Source of the DNA: Pocillopora verrucosa
Lineage: Eukaryota; Cnidaria; Anthozoa; Scleractinia; Pocilloporidae
DNA: 64,000 nucleotides
Direction: 5' to 3'
Assembly (NCBI RefSeq): GCF_036669915.1
Contig: NC_089316.1
Span: 14,076,243-14,140,242 of the forward strand
Shown piece by piece: positions 10,634-24,100 of the stretch. The notes beneath the pieces are model-generated. The model saw only the letters and a list, made by a program, of their open reading frames with translations. It was not told the origin of the DNA and ran no database searches. Every line of letters starts with the position of its first letter. Position 1 is the stretch's first letter. The position numbers and the translations under genes were made by a program.

Positions 10634-13228
10634 CTAGTCTGCAAATCGTACGCAAGCCTTTTTCCATCTGCATTGTGTACACCAAAGATGTCTGTTCTCC
10701 ATTCCGTACACCTTTCGGCATTTTTTGCTCTCTCCGCGTACCTTGCGATGCGTGTGAAGATGGGAATTGTGCTGTACCCTGGATGGGCTGGTCTTGCCGC
10801 TGCTCGCCTTCGACGGAGGTAGGTAGGTCGAGAGACTTGTGATTGCCGAAGCATCCCAATTGAAGCGCGGATGTTGTGGCGAGCCGCATCCACTTGGTGA
10901 TACTTCAGCGCCTGGTTCGGTCCACGGGTTCTTCACCATGTCGAAATGAGACTGAGTTGGTGTTGGTGACAGTGCAAGCGGTGTTGGGAAAACATGATCG
11001 TTCATGTAGTCGTCTTCTTCTAAGTCTATTTCGTTGAAGTAGAAGTCTTCTTCCCCGTCACTGTAACCTTCCTCAGTCGAACGTTTAGGCCTGAAACGCA
11101 CAGAAAAAAGATAAGATAAACAGGAAAACTCTAAGATATTAAAACATTCCTCAGCTAAATTTGGCAAAGATAAAGCGTCTGTAACGTCGCTTATAAATCA
11201 ATGCCGAGGTATTCAGCTATTTGCTGACAGGACAGAACCGATTTCATAATTCAAAATTGAAAAACCGGGGCCATTGTAAATTGAAGTTGTTTTATTTGTG
11301 CATTAAGTTGAAAATACAATCTTCAAAAGCAGGCTAAAGATACCCATAATTAATACCGTTTCAGTTCACTCCTAACAGACATAACGTGATGTGGAGGCGA
11401 AAAAGAAAACGTATTACAAGTAAAATATTAAAGACACATCCATCCAAAGCGTGTAAAATAACAAAGCGTACCCGAGATGGATTGTTCGAACATGTCTGAT
11501 AATTCCGGGGGCGGTGGAGAGGGTTTTCCCGCATCGCGGCCACGTACATTTGTACAATGTCTTCACGCTTGAACTCGAAGAGGTAGAAGTCTAAAAACGA
11601 AATGGAAATAAATAAGAAAATATGTAATGTTTTTTCCTTAAATACTGGCAATTACAACTACATAGACGACATTGGATGCTAAAAAACAGGAGTCAATACG
11701 AGAACCGAGAATTGACGGAACAAATATAGAACAAACAGCAACACGAGACGGATTCACCGTTGCGTGATTTAACGCACACCTTAGATTTTGCAACTCCACA
11801 CAGAATCAACAGAAACCCCCTAAAAATACATTTCTCAACTTGAATTGAGAGAATCACAGTTTCAGTCAGCTTGTCCAAGGGAGTAGAAGTATAATCTAGA
11901 TGCTGATGCAATCTTTTACGCCAGATCGGCAAAACCGCCAAATTAGGAGGGACTTCTGCTCAACTTCTTTTTCATTTTCAGTTGGCCCAAAAATTTCCCT
12001 ACCTTTCTTTTGCGGGTGTTTTCTTGTTTTTGAATATCGACTCCGATTCCTTCGTCAACCGGAGAGGGTGGACCACTAAAGAAGAAGTTCGAGTCATTCG
12101 GGTGCACCGGCGAGGACGAACGGAGCGGTGAATTTCCCGGGCTCGAAAATGTGGCCATCTCGGATCCTGAGTCAGGAGTTGGAGGAAAACTAAGAAACAT
12201 TTCGTCCGCTGAAAGTAGGAAAGAGAAACAAACTTACCACGAATAGAATCAGGCAAAAATTGGTGTGATCACTGCCGTAAAGCAGAGAAAAAGGACCGTA
12301 TCGAGGAAAAACGGCTTTATGTGCCGATTGGCAAATATGTTCCGATCGCTTACGATCGATGGTACAATGAATCAAATAATTACTGGAAGCAGAAACTGCA
12401 CACTTACTTTGATCCGCTTCTTTGAAAACCGGCGAGATTGACAGAGCAGTAAGAACAAGTGCAGCCATTTCTTCACTTCTGGTAACGTTTTCTTGTCGGT
12501 TGGTGCATCCACTGAAAAAAAAAACGGCTTTAATCGATGGACGTGAATAACGAGCTAAGCCTTACGAATTTTAAACAAAGGAATATCACAGGACGTCGTT
12601 CTGAGAACCTTAGAAGTAGAAATAAAACTCCCTCCCATTAACCTAAACGTTTCCAAGAAGTAAACGAGGTACTCGAATACGAAAAAGCACCATGTGAGAG
12701 TAAATGTTCGGATTTTCCTTGTGGAGTTACAACTTACTCGTAAGAGTGTATTCCATGTGCTCTCATCTTGCAGGGTACCGGGCTCGATACGAATGAACTT
12801 GTACCGTTGCTACCTTTGAGTTCCATAGGCACCGAGGAATACCGTTGCCCTTTCATCAGATGAATCTCACTCGGTCTCACAGCGACAATTGTTTCGTGTT
12901 GGTCCAAAATTTGAACCAAAACTTCGTTGAACTCTGAACGAATCTTAAGTACACGGGCCCCAACTTCGCGACTCTTGTACGTGATGTAAACATGTTGACC
13001 AGTTTTTAACGAGGAAGCTCCGATGCTTTTGAATCCTGGTCCCACAATTTCTCCTTCATCCACTTCAGCAATGTAGTCGTCTTCAAACAGAATGGTGTAA
13101 GTGTTTTCGCCCGTAGGTTTGCTTTTGACCGCCTCAATTATCCCGGAATAGTAGAATCCATCTTTCCAAGGAGCGCAGACACGAACTCCAAGAAGCGAAT
13201 TTTTCGGTCGCCTTCTCGACAGCAGCAT
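10634..13228 (-). CDS. ZNF395: ZNF395 / SLC2A4RG / ZNF704-family zinc finger transcription factor, complete
   Basis: Five coding exons: 12738-13228, 12408-12511, 12003-12208, 11472-11590 and 10634-11090. They total 1377 bp (458 residues) with GT-AG borders and matching phases. The start [14 protein letters not shown] resembles the N-terminus of vertebrate ZNF395, which decides the ATG. Residues about 15-150 form the conserved Tudor-like region. The second exon contains the family segment EEMAALVLT. The fourth exon gives one C2H2 finger (Cys282, Cys287, His300, His305). It is read in a frame other than the longest open one and ends at a GG|GTACGC donor. The last exon has an acidic [15 protein letters not shown] stretch and a C-clamp (Cys431, Cys444, Cys447, Cys453; [14 protein letters not shown]). 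Vertebrate relatives bind GC-rich promoters, including the GLUT4 enhancer. Target genes here are unknown. Vertebrates have three paralogues, so orthology to one is not implied. Confidence 0.93.
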
Positions 13229-16200
13229 AATTTTCTCCCTATCTTCCGTGAAGTGATTCGCCTTATTTTGATCAGAACTTAAATAATTTCGCCCGAAAAG
13301 TCGAAATCGGTAAACACTTATCCGAATTAGACACTCGCCGAACGAAAATGCTTTGTTGTTGTTTTTACGGAGGACTTTTGGGGGGCGGATGATGGGAGTA
13401 TACCGGCTTCCAATCGATTGGAAAACTTGATTTGTCAATTTTCCCAACCAAATACTATGCAATCTTTCATTGGTTGTATAAATTTTAAGGAATGTGTGAT
13501 TGGCTAATGCAAGTTGCTATTTTTGAATCAATTCAAGCAGCTTTGTTTACATTTCGAGCTTTCCGAAGTATCTCAGTCACGTTCTAAACTTTTGCTACGG
13601 GCAATCGTTCCCTCTTTGTTCTGCCTCGAAAATAAGTTCAATTTAACTACGAAGCGTCTCCGAACCGAACAGGTTTCGAAAATCTGCCAGTCCTGAAATT
13701 GTTTTCTAGTGAGGAAAAAAATGCTATGAAAGCGGACCCGAGCATGTGACATCAGTTACTTTCTTCGCTAGACATTCAAAGAATACCCTGCTGTGTGATT
13801 GGTCAAAATCAGAGGGGAGGTGTCAAAAATTGCAAAACAAATCGTACTATTGGTTGACAGAACTGATCTGTCACATATTTGGCCGGCACCTCGGCGCCAC
13901 AGCAATTATTTCTAGTAGATAATGTCAAACTAGTCTTGCAAACATTTCAGGTTTACCCGACTGTTGTTTGAAAATCAAAACTTGCAGTTATTTCTGCATG
14001 AAAACAATAGTATTTTCCTCGTTAGTTGCACATCATTTTTCCGGTTTACCTTAACTCCTGAAATAAGCTGCTCGCCTTCCACGAAGGGTTTTGTGAGATC
14101 TTTCTGGCTGAGGACTGGCGTGTTGATCTTACATTATGGAAAAAATTAATCTTATTTTAAGTATAAAGCTTTTTTTAGCCCTCGAAAACATATATTGGCC
14201 GCACAAATCAAAATCCGAGGCAGATATCGCGATTTCTGAGTACTAAACAAAATACCTTAAGCTGTTCAGAACACTAGATATTCACAGTCTTGAAAACCAC
14301 GAAAATATAAGTATGTTTAAAATTTCTCATATATTAACAGTGAAATACCAGATGTTTGAGTAAGAGATATGAGCTCGTCTAAAGCGAGAGGTATCAATTT
14401 TCGAGCGAGCTTCAACCCATCTGAGCCGGATAATATGGCACGGGACCAAACGAGAGTCAACCTTACCCTGAGGGTGTGAAATTTGACACGATATTCCCGT
14501 AAGAAGGCGAAGGGTGAAGATTAAAACCTAACTGACAACCAAGTTTCGGGAAGTTGTAAACACTCCAAAAGAGACAATGTAAAAGGAGAACCTGAACACG
14601 AAGCAGATGTTGTTGAGGAAACATGCCTGTACTCAAAACAATAATAACCTGTTATGCTTGCATCTTTTACGAGGCTAATATATATTTTGAACAGTACAGT
14701 GATGCAAGTATGCTTATCAAGAGCCATCTGTCATAAATCAACCGATATTTCCTGGTGATTTCAAACGGATCGTCTCACATAGTCACGTACCAGGTGTAAC
14801 TAAATTATTTCAAAGCAGTTGTTTACTCCGCGCGTAATGACAAATTATGTAAATTACACCGAGCGACACCAAATCACAATGGCTGCAAGCAAGCAATTAT
14901 TTAATAATGATGACAAGCTAATTGAAGCAAAAGTTTAGAACAAATGGTTTACAACGGAAAAGTGCATTTGTTGCAGATAATATTGACGCTCTCAAGCAAA
15001 GGATAAGATGGGAATCACGAGATTAGAGTTAAGCTCATTTTTGCTTGTCACCTTTTTGTGGGGTTTGTCACGCGAATAAAAACAGTCAACTTTACTTCAC
15101 AATGATAATTGCAGATGTGGAAAAGCACAACGAACGTATGTACTGCAATTTGAATTGTGTTTGATTCAGTCGCGCATAAACTGGTTATATGGGCTTGCAT
15201 GAGATCCAAGATATAAAAAAAAAATGCCAAAAACAAAAACCGAAACGAAACGATACAATGAACAGAAGAAAAAAAAATCGTCGGCTCTTGAACTGGCTTG
15301 CATCCAAAGTTGCTTTTAGCAAAATAATTGGGATCAACAACCGCGTCACGCGTAACGAGTGCGTAGGAACATTTTTGTGGGTGAAAAGAATCAGTGCCAA
15401 GTATTTAGTGAATCGAGGACCAAACACAACGGGAGGAGGAAAAACTTATTTCTTGTTCATAACCACTCAAACAGTAACAGGTAATCCAATAAAAAGTCCG
15501 TCGTATTGAGCTAAATGGGTCAAATTTTCCTCGCGCTTCTGTGGCGTGCGTGCTGTATTTGGGGTAACCCTAAGCAACGTTTATTAGAAAGATTGTGATA
15601 ATTATTGTTGTCTATAATTTATCTTTCTCGAATACAAAAGTTTAAACAATTCATGAGACCTGTTTTTATTAAGTTAACAACGATAAACTTGAATATTTGT
15701 AAATACCACGTATAATAAATACTAGGGCGGAGAGGCGGGTGGGAAGGAGGTGTGTAAGAGACGCCAGCTTGTCAAAAGAAGATTGGAATGGATTGAAGGA
15801 CGGGTGGAATTCAGAAACGCTACACTTACGAAGGTCAGTCAAGGTCGTGTAAAAGTAGACCGAGACCTTGATGTCGAAATAGAAATAGGGATATTCTTAA
15901 TTGAAAAGGGACTGTTTTAGATATTTCAGTGATAGTTGCCAAGCTACTTTGACATGGGAGCATCATATTTTCTTTGAGGTTTTTGTTGTACGGGTTCTCG
16001 CCTTGATGGAACTCGAGATTTGGAGAGAATTAGAGACTGGAACGGTTCGCGTTTTAGGCTTTAGCGGGAGAATAACATGATCAGATTAATATTTTAAATT
16101 GTTACCAGCAATGTTTTAATCGACAGTCACTGTAATAACATTACAAAATCAACAGCACAACAATTCAAGCTTTCATCTCTATCACACTCGAGATCAAATA

Positions 16201-18583
16201 AGATAATCTGACAAGAGAAGCAGTAGTTATCTTCATACTGTATATCGATCAAGGAAAGGTGAATACTTAATGTTCTAAAAGCACGTGAATATTTTAATTA
16301 AGAAGCCTGAATAAAGGAACCTGAATTACCAGTCACAACAATAGTATTTTGGACTAGACAAACATCGAAAGGAAAAAAGGTAAAGTGACAAAGATAGTCT
16401 AAAAATAGTCTTGGCCTCAACAGATTAGAGACGAACATGGATATTTTGATGTAATTTAGCACCAGTACACAGGTTAGAAATATATTTCATTTCAGTGATT
16501 CACGTGTAAAATCCTTGAGTTGACATTGGTCTTCCGTGTGTATTCTATTTATAAATCTAGCTTAAATTTCGTAGTGCCAAAATACAAAAAATACAGTAAA
16601 TCACTTCAATGGAGAGAATAAACAATTCAGGGTTACTAGTTTCAGCTCTCAGAGCTGCAAATTGTTTTCGAGGATGCATCACAGCATGGGACAGAAATAC
16701 CCGAGAATTGAAGGCTGACCTGAAGGTTTCGAGAGGCCTCCAGCCTTTGTCTCCAGATAACATTTAGGTGTTATGAGAAGCCTCGAAGCTATATACTAAG
16801 GCCGAAGTAAATTTCGATTCCCGAGATAGGAATTTGGTTCAAACAGTAGCTGAGTTGGTGGTTCGTTCGTGGTACATGTAGTGCTCACGTTCAAAAGCGG
16901 GTGAATTCTCAAAACTTAGTTCAGGCTTACACTTTCTAAAATTTTTTTCAACTGCCGCCGTTCACGTGTGATGAACGATTGGTCTTTAATAGACTAATTT
17001 TGTAATCAAACAGCTGGCTCAAACCAGACTTGTTTAGACTGCAAAAGCCGACATTTGCGGTCGTTCGAGAACCTTTAGAACTGAGGTCTCGCCAACCATG
17101 TATTTGCTTAAAAATAACTAGCAGCAAATCGTCACTTGTCAGGAGAGCCATACAGACGCAAATTTAAGGGGCAGCTGAGTTATGCTCGCACACCTCAGAG
17201 GAATGATCAACACACACGTTTTAAAACTTGGAGAAGAGACAGTCATTTATTAGCCTATTACTTAAGTTACAATCTACCCTTTTGATAGTATCAACTGGAT
17301 CAGATTAAAATTCTGGATCAACTCTGTTTTTGCTTTGAAACAAGGAAACTGTCAAGGAATTAGAGAAATCAAACAGTCCGAGTTTTAATACAAAATTAAG
17401 AGAGAGTTTTCTGTTATGCGCAGCTCTTTTGTCATTTTGAAATGAGGTATGGGAAGTCTGAAGACGAGGCAATTTTGGTCTTAAACGATATAGGGTGTTA
17501 CTGAGAATGCAGGACACCCCTTAATATTAGTAGTAGAATATTACCCGGACAAAGCTCTTATGTAACAAATGAAAACTTGCAAGTATCAAATCTTTTCAAG
17601 TTGTAACCTAAGTTGGTATAGGTTAAGAGTGCAGCGGATCAATCTCTGTCGTAAAAAGAGTAATGACTCCTGCAACATTTCTGTAAAGGGAGCTTTGCTT
17701 GGTAGGGTTTTAAACAGGATTTAACTCTAACCTGGGTAACTAATCTCTACAACGGAAAATTACTGAAGCTATGTGCATCTTAAAATTCACAGGAAGCTTT
17801 AGGCGGAGAAAGATCATAGCGTTTTCTTACGACTAGTGGGATATGGGTACCCCTATGAAGAATAAACAGCGGGATATAAGAAAGTCAATTACATTTCTGA
17901 TTATGTAATTTGGTACCCTTTGTCTTTCATTGCAGTAACAGAAACAGGATTAAAAAGGGTTACACCGAAAACTCTTCATAAACTTCTGAAAGGGAAGTTC
18001 CGGTCCAGCTCGGTCCGCTCCGCTCCAGGAGTTGGTTACCATCATAACGTGAAGTTAGCCAAACAGCGGTAGGAGATTTTCTGAATTTTAGTTGAATCAA
18101 ATCCACGAGAGTCGGTCGGATATAAAACTTCTCGTATAGGTCATGCAAAAAGAAGACAATAAGCCATTGGAACCCATCCTAATTTACAGCTCATAATTGA
18201 AGTAGTTCGCAATTTCTGTAAATAACCGTCTCAAAAGGTCACCCGAATCAAAAGTCGCAAGAAGGGTGGACTTTGGGGCTTTCCAAGCTGGAAGATAAGG
18301 GTTGCTTAGATAAAATTATGGCGATAGAGAAGCGCCCCTTGAAGCCATCTCCACAACATGGAGGATGGAAATTTATCTCCTTAACCCTTCAACTCTCAAG
18401 ATTCAATTGCTTATCATTCACTCTGGCTTCTACACATTTCCTTGTAAATTAGTGATGTTGGTGTTAAATCAAGATGACAACTGCTAAATAATAGGTTTGA
18501 GTATTGTCATAGACTGTTTGCTGGATAATGTATGGAGACTTGAGGGGCAAGTGACATGTTAATCACTTCTTGGAGTTAAAGGA

Positions 18584-18700
18584 TTAACACGTCGTGATAT
18601 TCCTGGGCTTGACTCCCGCAATCAAACACAGATAACTTTTATCTCCTTAACACGTCGTGTTATTTCTGGCTTAACTCCCGCAATCAGACACAGATAACTT
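18584..18700. repeat. two-copy tandem repeat, 63-bp unit
   Basis: Copies start at 18584 and 18647 with TTAACACGTCGTG and share CTCCCGCAATCA and CACAGATAACTT. The second copy is a little shorter. There is no coding frame. Confidence 0.85.
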
Positions 18701-20863
18701 GAGAAAGCTCAGAATCATTACAAACAATGGATGGACACTTAATAAATAAAGAAATATACCAGGAACGAAATTCTACCAGTCAGCTTTAAACAAACACACT
18801 TCTCATGGCATACTCGAGCTACACCCAGAAATAAATAGTTTTTCAACGCAGGAATTCTGTTTCGCACTTTGGTTGGGCCGTGCCCTCTCAAACCTTAGAG
18901 CCGAAGAAAAAGGAGAGAGAATAGGTTGTATCCTTTATTCAACAACCCAACGAATAATAAAATAGGCATTTCTTTCTTGAAAATCAGTTTTATTGACAAA
19001 GTTATATATTTTTTCCATTCAGTTCACCATTATTTTAAATACAGCCATCTGAGCTGGACAAACCAACCAAATAAATCAAAAGACCTCAATAAATCATATC
19101 CCGTGAAAGTTGCGCGAAATATTTTACGTCAACGTGACAATAGTAAACTCATTAGTAATGAGTCAATGTTTAGCTTTGTTTTAAATATATTTTCACGCTA
19201 TAATCTCCATCAGGTTTACAGCTTTAAAGCTCCGCTGATGTTCAAAGCATCTCTCGGAAGAGTGACGACCCGACTTTTAAGAGTCTTCGCCAATGTTACT
19301 TTTCCGTAAAGACGAATGATCAGCCCTTCATTAAGAATGAGCAGAGGGTCTCAATGGGGTTAACCGATAGTTTTGAAACGGCGAAAACATTTAGCCGTTA
19401 GGCGTACAATTGATAAATCTTAACCAATTGTCGTAAAAAAATTCTTATCACAGCAATGGATGATTTAATCGTTAGAAGCAAAATGGTCAAAATTTTAACC
19501 GTTAGCCGTTAAAGCCATCGCCTCATTGAGACCCTCTGAGGAGACTGTCGTTGAACTCAGAAATTACAGCGTTTAGGTTATTAAATATTCAACTCCATAT
19601 TATTTCCCTCACGGAAAAACTCGTATTACGTAAGGAGAAGTTCTTCACCTATGTAGCAAAGATAGATTATCTATGTTTTTGGTATAGTATGGCTTATGGT
19701 GCTTACAATCATATATTAGTCCCTTTCTTTGATGACCTTCTCAAAATTATTCTTCAAATTTAGGGCTATCAATTTATATCCCATGTGCCAAAGAACAAAC
19801 GTAGAATTTTACCTGAATGTTCATCATAATCACGTTTGCCATTCGAGCAAATACAAACACGTCTCACAGCAGACCAAACTGCGCTACGTTTTGAATCCAT
19901 ACAGAGAAATTTTCAATTGAGGGTCGAAAGTAGTCCGGGATTGCTCTGGGTTTAATTTCCTTTGCTTTTGGTTGGCCTAGAAAACTGGCGCCAACCTCCC
20001 ACCAATCAGATGCAAAACTTAACACCATTGCGACATAGTCATTCGTCTTTTCCCGCGCTTTAAGCAGTTTGCCCGTTTACACTTGTCCTCATTGGCTGGT
20101 GATGATGTTAATCTCGGTTCTGATTGGTCACTGACAACTTTGGTTTTCTTTTATCGACACTCAATTGAAAACTGCTTCAATGTCAGTAAAATTCACTTGT
20201 CTGTATGTCAACAACATCGAGAGCTTCGCTTGATAAACAACATCCAGCAAAACTATTCGCTATAAAACCCAGCTCTAATGCATGGCGAGAAATCAGCTAA
20301 GAAAGGAGTAAAAGACGAGTATAAAATACGCAGCTAAAGTGGTACTGGGGCTGAGGAAATGTCATCTATGGATCATAATAAAACCTAGTTGATGCTATTT
20401 ACAATAATTTTGTAATATCTATAAACACAATTCTTTCATAAGAGGAAAATTTTCACCTAAACTTAATTTACACAATAATTTAACGTGAACACAAAAACCA
20501 TCAGGATCGTATTAGATTTGGTATAAATTTCAATTAGTTTCTAACCTTAACAAATTTTCAAATTCACCTATTTTTACAAAAAAATTTAAATACGCTAAGA
20601 AAATAAAGAAATAACCATAATACCTTACAATTAATGGGTTTCAGCATTTGTTGTTTTACAATCATATTTACTGGTCTACCTGCAAAAGAGTATTTTTTCA
20701 TTAAACTCGCCCGTTTACTTCAATGATTATTGCAAATTTCATTTCCAGAACATTATCGCTCAGAAATTGTTCGTCGTAACATGTGTCCACTTATCCTTTG
20801 GACACATTTGCAGAGGGAAATATAATGTATGACTTCACATGCCACACGAGGTAAAGCTATTTC

Positions 20864-20959
20864 AGCAATAGGCCGCACTTGCTATCGGTTTACTGGCGTA
20901 GTAACCCACGCAAGCGGGCTTCTACACCGGTAAACTGATGGAAAGTGTGGTTTATTGCT
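20864..20959. repeat. short hairpin MITE-like repeat
   Basis: Arms 20864-20902 and 20922-20959 are imperfect inverted copies with AGCAATA at the tips and GGTTTACTGGCGTAG against CTACACCGGTAAACTGA inside. The loop is about 19 bp. It lies just beyond the lipin stop codon, so it may fall in the 3' UTR. Confidence 0.7.
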
Positions 20960-21134
20960 TTTTTAACATGCAATGAGCGATAGGTTTTTACAATCAGGGC
21001 GCTCGTAGTATCTCAGTTAATTTATAACCATCTATAAACGTTGCTTCTTCGGATCTGGAAAAATTGAAACGAAAAATTGTTGCATTGTATCAAACACGTT
21101 GTGCATAAATTCCGTACCGTCTAAATGTTGAACT

Positions 21135-24100
21135 CTATATTTGGTTGGAACCTGTCCCTTGACTGCCGTCCCCATCAGCATCGCTAAGTTCATCCATAGA
21201 GATCCTTGGAAGTGGCGCTCTCCAATATGTAAAAGAACTAAATTGGTCTGGTGCTATCAGCCCCGCTGGACGAAGATCTTCCATTTTGAATGGCGGGAAC
21301 ATTTGGTCCACCAAGTCACTAAGTTTGATGTACCTGAAGGAAACCAAATAATTATTTAACCTATTTATTCCTGAGAGACACCAACAAGTAATTTCTTTGA
21401 TTCATATCAGCATATTCTCACGCAGCTTCCAACGCAGGTGCATTCCAGCCCCCCGCGCATGTTACAACTTTCCTTGCGTTTTGTTTTGTGCCGGCACCAT
21501 GTCCCTTGTTTGGAAATCTGACTTGTTCACCGAGTCATTAGGAACCCATGATTATCCAATGATTGGGGGGGGGGGGGGCAAAGAAGGGGGGAAGGGGGGA
21601 CGATGGGGGGGGATAGGAAGGGGGGGTGAAGGGGAGGAAAGAGAAGGGCTACTAAACTGACAAAACAGGTGGGTTAAGAAGTTGCGGCCCTCTTTCCAGT
21701 TAAAAAAAAATACTCACGACGTTTGAAAAGCAGAGGTGAGGTCATGTGTCACTTCACCCTGGTAAAGATAACATAATGAAAGCCATTAATAATTGAAGAC
21801 TCTTTTACCATTCGTGTTACTTTTGGCGTTCGTTTTTCCACTAGACTATGGAACGAGCCGTTGGCAGACGTTAAATATTCTCTCCTCTTGCTTTTGCTAC
21901 AGACTTTCCTTTAAACGTAGCGGTTGAGACAATCGCAGACAAAAAGCAATAATATTCTAATTAAGCTCAAAAAAAGTATTTGCTTAAATGATCTCAACAA
22001 GGGTTTAAAAAGCCCATTAAAGGTAGATTCGAGGGGAAAAATGTCCCTATGATGTCTTTGGTTACTTTCTCAGCAACGAGCCGGCTTGCTTATGAGTGAT
22101 TCTGGTGTACTTTCCATGGGCTCGAATGTGACTCGGACTTAAATGTTGGTGGGGCTCCGACGTTGGTCGAGCGTTTCAAACTTGAAGAAGAAGAAGAAGA
22201 AGAAGATCCAAATAAAACTTACCCTGTGATTTATAGTGAAAATCCTAGACACAGATATTCCGACTGCACGGTAGGAAAGAACGTCCTAAGTGGAAAATTG
22301 ATAAGTCAATTCAACGCGCATTTGCCATTGCATCGCCATAAAAAATAAAAACCAGGAAGTACTATTTAAAACACACGGTGTTATTTTACTTCATGTTTTC
22401 CCGTATTTGAAGCAAATTCCAAGTTTACCCAAAGTAGGTACCAATGCTATGGTTTTCCCGGCCGCGCTTGGTGTCTGCTTTTCTTTTCCCCGCACTAGGT
22501 ACTAATTTTATTACGTTTTTAAATTATCTACAACATGTAGTAATAGTTTTACGATTTTTTGCGCTACTCGCCAGGGTTCCTTAATTAGTGCATGTCTTCT
22601 ACTATAACAAAGATTATATGTTGTCGTTCCAAGGAAATTCACCAATTGTAAACAAGTCTCACCAAATCAAAGTAAAGATCAATTTTATAGCTGCTAAACT
22701 AAATACACTTACATTAACTTTATTACCAAATCCAGCATAAAAAGGATTTCTATTTGTTGGAAACAAGCTTTGGATGTCTCTCAAACAGGCAATCTTAAAC
22801 TCCTCTGGTTTCTTTTCGATCACTTCTCTGAAAAATGGCAAAAAACAAAACAAAACAAAACAATTTCTTTTAAATACTGTTTCAAAAACGAAATCGGCCG
22901 CACAGATTGTCTCGTTAAAAGCTGTTGTTTGGTTTCGTCACACAACACCCTCTCGTCTGCCACGTTTGGTGACGAGATGACACAACGCCTGCGAAGGAAA
23001 CTACCTTACAATACGGAAAAGATATTCAAGTTGAGACATAAAGACAAATTGATAAAAAAAAGAAAAAGAATCTCGATGCCACGTGCAATGCGTAAAAACG
23101 CTGTTCGATTGAAACCAAATGAAATGAAAGGAATGAGTTTCTCGATTTTCCTCGTATGGCTAGTGAGCAGCACTACGAAGTGCTTCTCGATCCAGGTCAA
23201 TTTTTTATTGCTGTTGTATTTGAATGTTGCTTTGATACCTGTGAAAAGCTTTGATAAGCGATTCAGGTGACAGGAGAAGCGGTCCATCAGGTAACATCAG
23301 CTGATCTTGCTTTACACTCTTCAGGTAGTCTCTGGTCTGCTGTGCCTAAATGTTCATAAAAAGTCGACATTTTTTAAATCATTCGAGCTGCGTAAACGAC
23401 CTAGGTAACTTCCTCGTTGCATATTCACTGGAGACGAATGTTCGAAATACCCGAGTCGAAAATTCAAAGATCGAGAGAACATGCAACTGCACTGAATAAA
23501 CTTTAAAAAGCTTATGATACTTTTGCACCGATGATAGTGAGCTACAGAACTCCTAGTAAAACCATTTCATTCACAGCGAAAATCACTTCTGAAAAGTAGA
23601 AAAGATTGTTTGCATAAGCTTAAAGAAAATCAAATTAACAAATCATACCTGTCCAATAGCTCGAGCTGACAGGTAAAGAACTTTATAACCATTCTTCTGG
23701 ATCTTACAAAAGAAGTGAGCCTGAAATAATACAAGATAAACCACTTTGCATCTTTTTTCTCCACCGTACCGGATTATTTTCCAAATATTCTTCTTTCACA
23801 GGACCAATAGAGCTATCCTTGGAAATGACTGGCTAAGGGAATTCGCTTTACTGACATCAAAGTACATCCTCAAGTTGATGAACGTCTGCGTTTTTTATTC
23901 CTACTGTTCACACAAAAATAAACTGACGTCATAGACTACATAGATATCAATACATACCACCCCTGACTGAGCCCAAGCTTGTCCCACGACTGGCAAAATC
24001 TGACCCAATACATCAGATCTAACATATAATTAAAAAGATAACCACAGAAAATCGATCATAATACAATCGGTAATAGTAACAAACGTACTTTTCAACAAAA

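Larger units (their letters stand above)
13229..21134. other. intergenic between the ZNF395-like and lipin genes
   Basis: No convincing exon on either strand. Frames such as 18926-19309 and 15189-15509 are AT-rich with no recognisable domain. A 63-bp tandem duplication and a hairpin repeat are listed separately. The 3' UTR of lipin should occupy the right end. An AATAAA in minus sense at 20951-20956 lies within the hairpin repeat. Confidence 0.5.

Noticed and set aside
11361..11651. 96-codon minus-strand frame over the zinc-finger exon
   Set aside because: Shadow frame: splice phase and Cys/His spacing show that the true frame is different.
18926..19309. 127-codon plus-strand frame
   Set aside because: AT-rich, Phe/Ile/Asn/Lys-biased, no motif; expected by chance in this composition.
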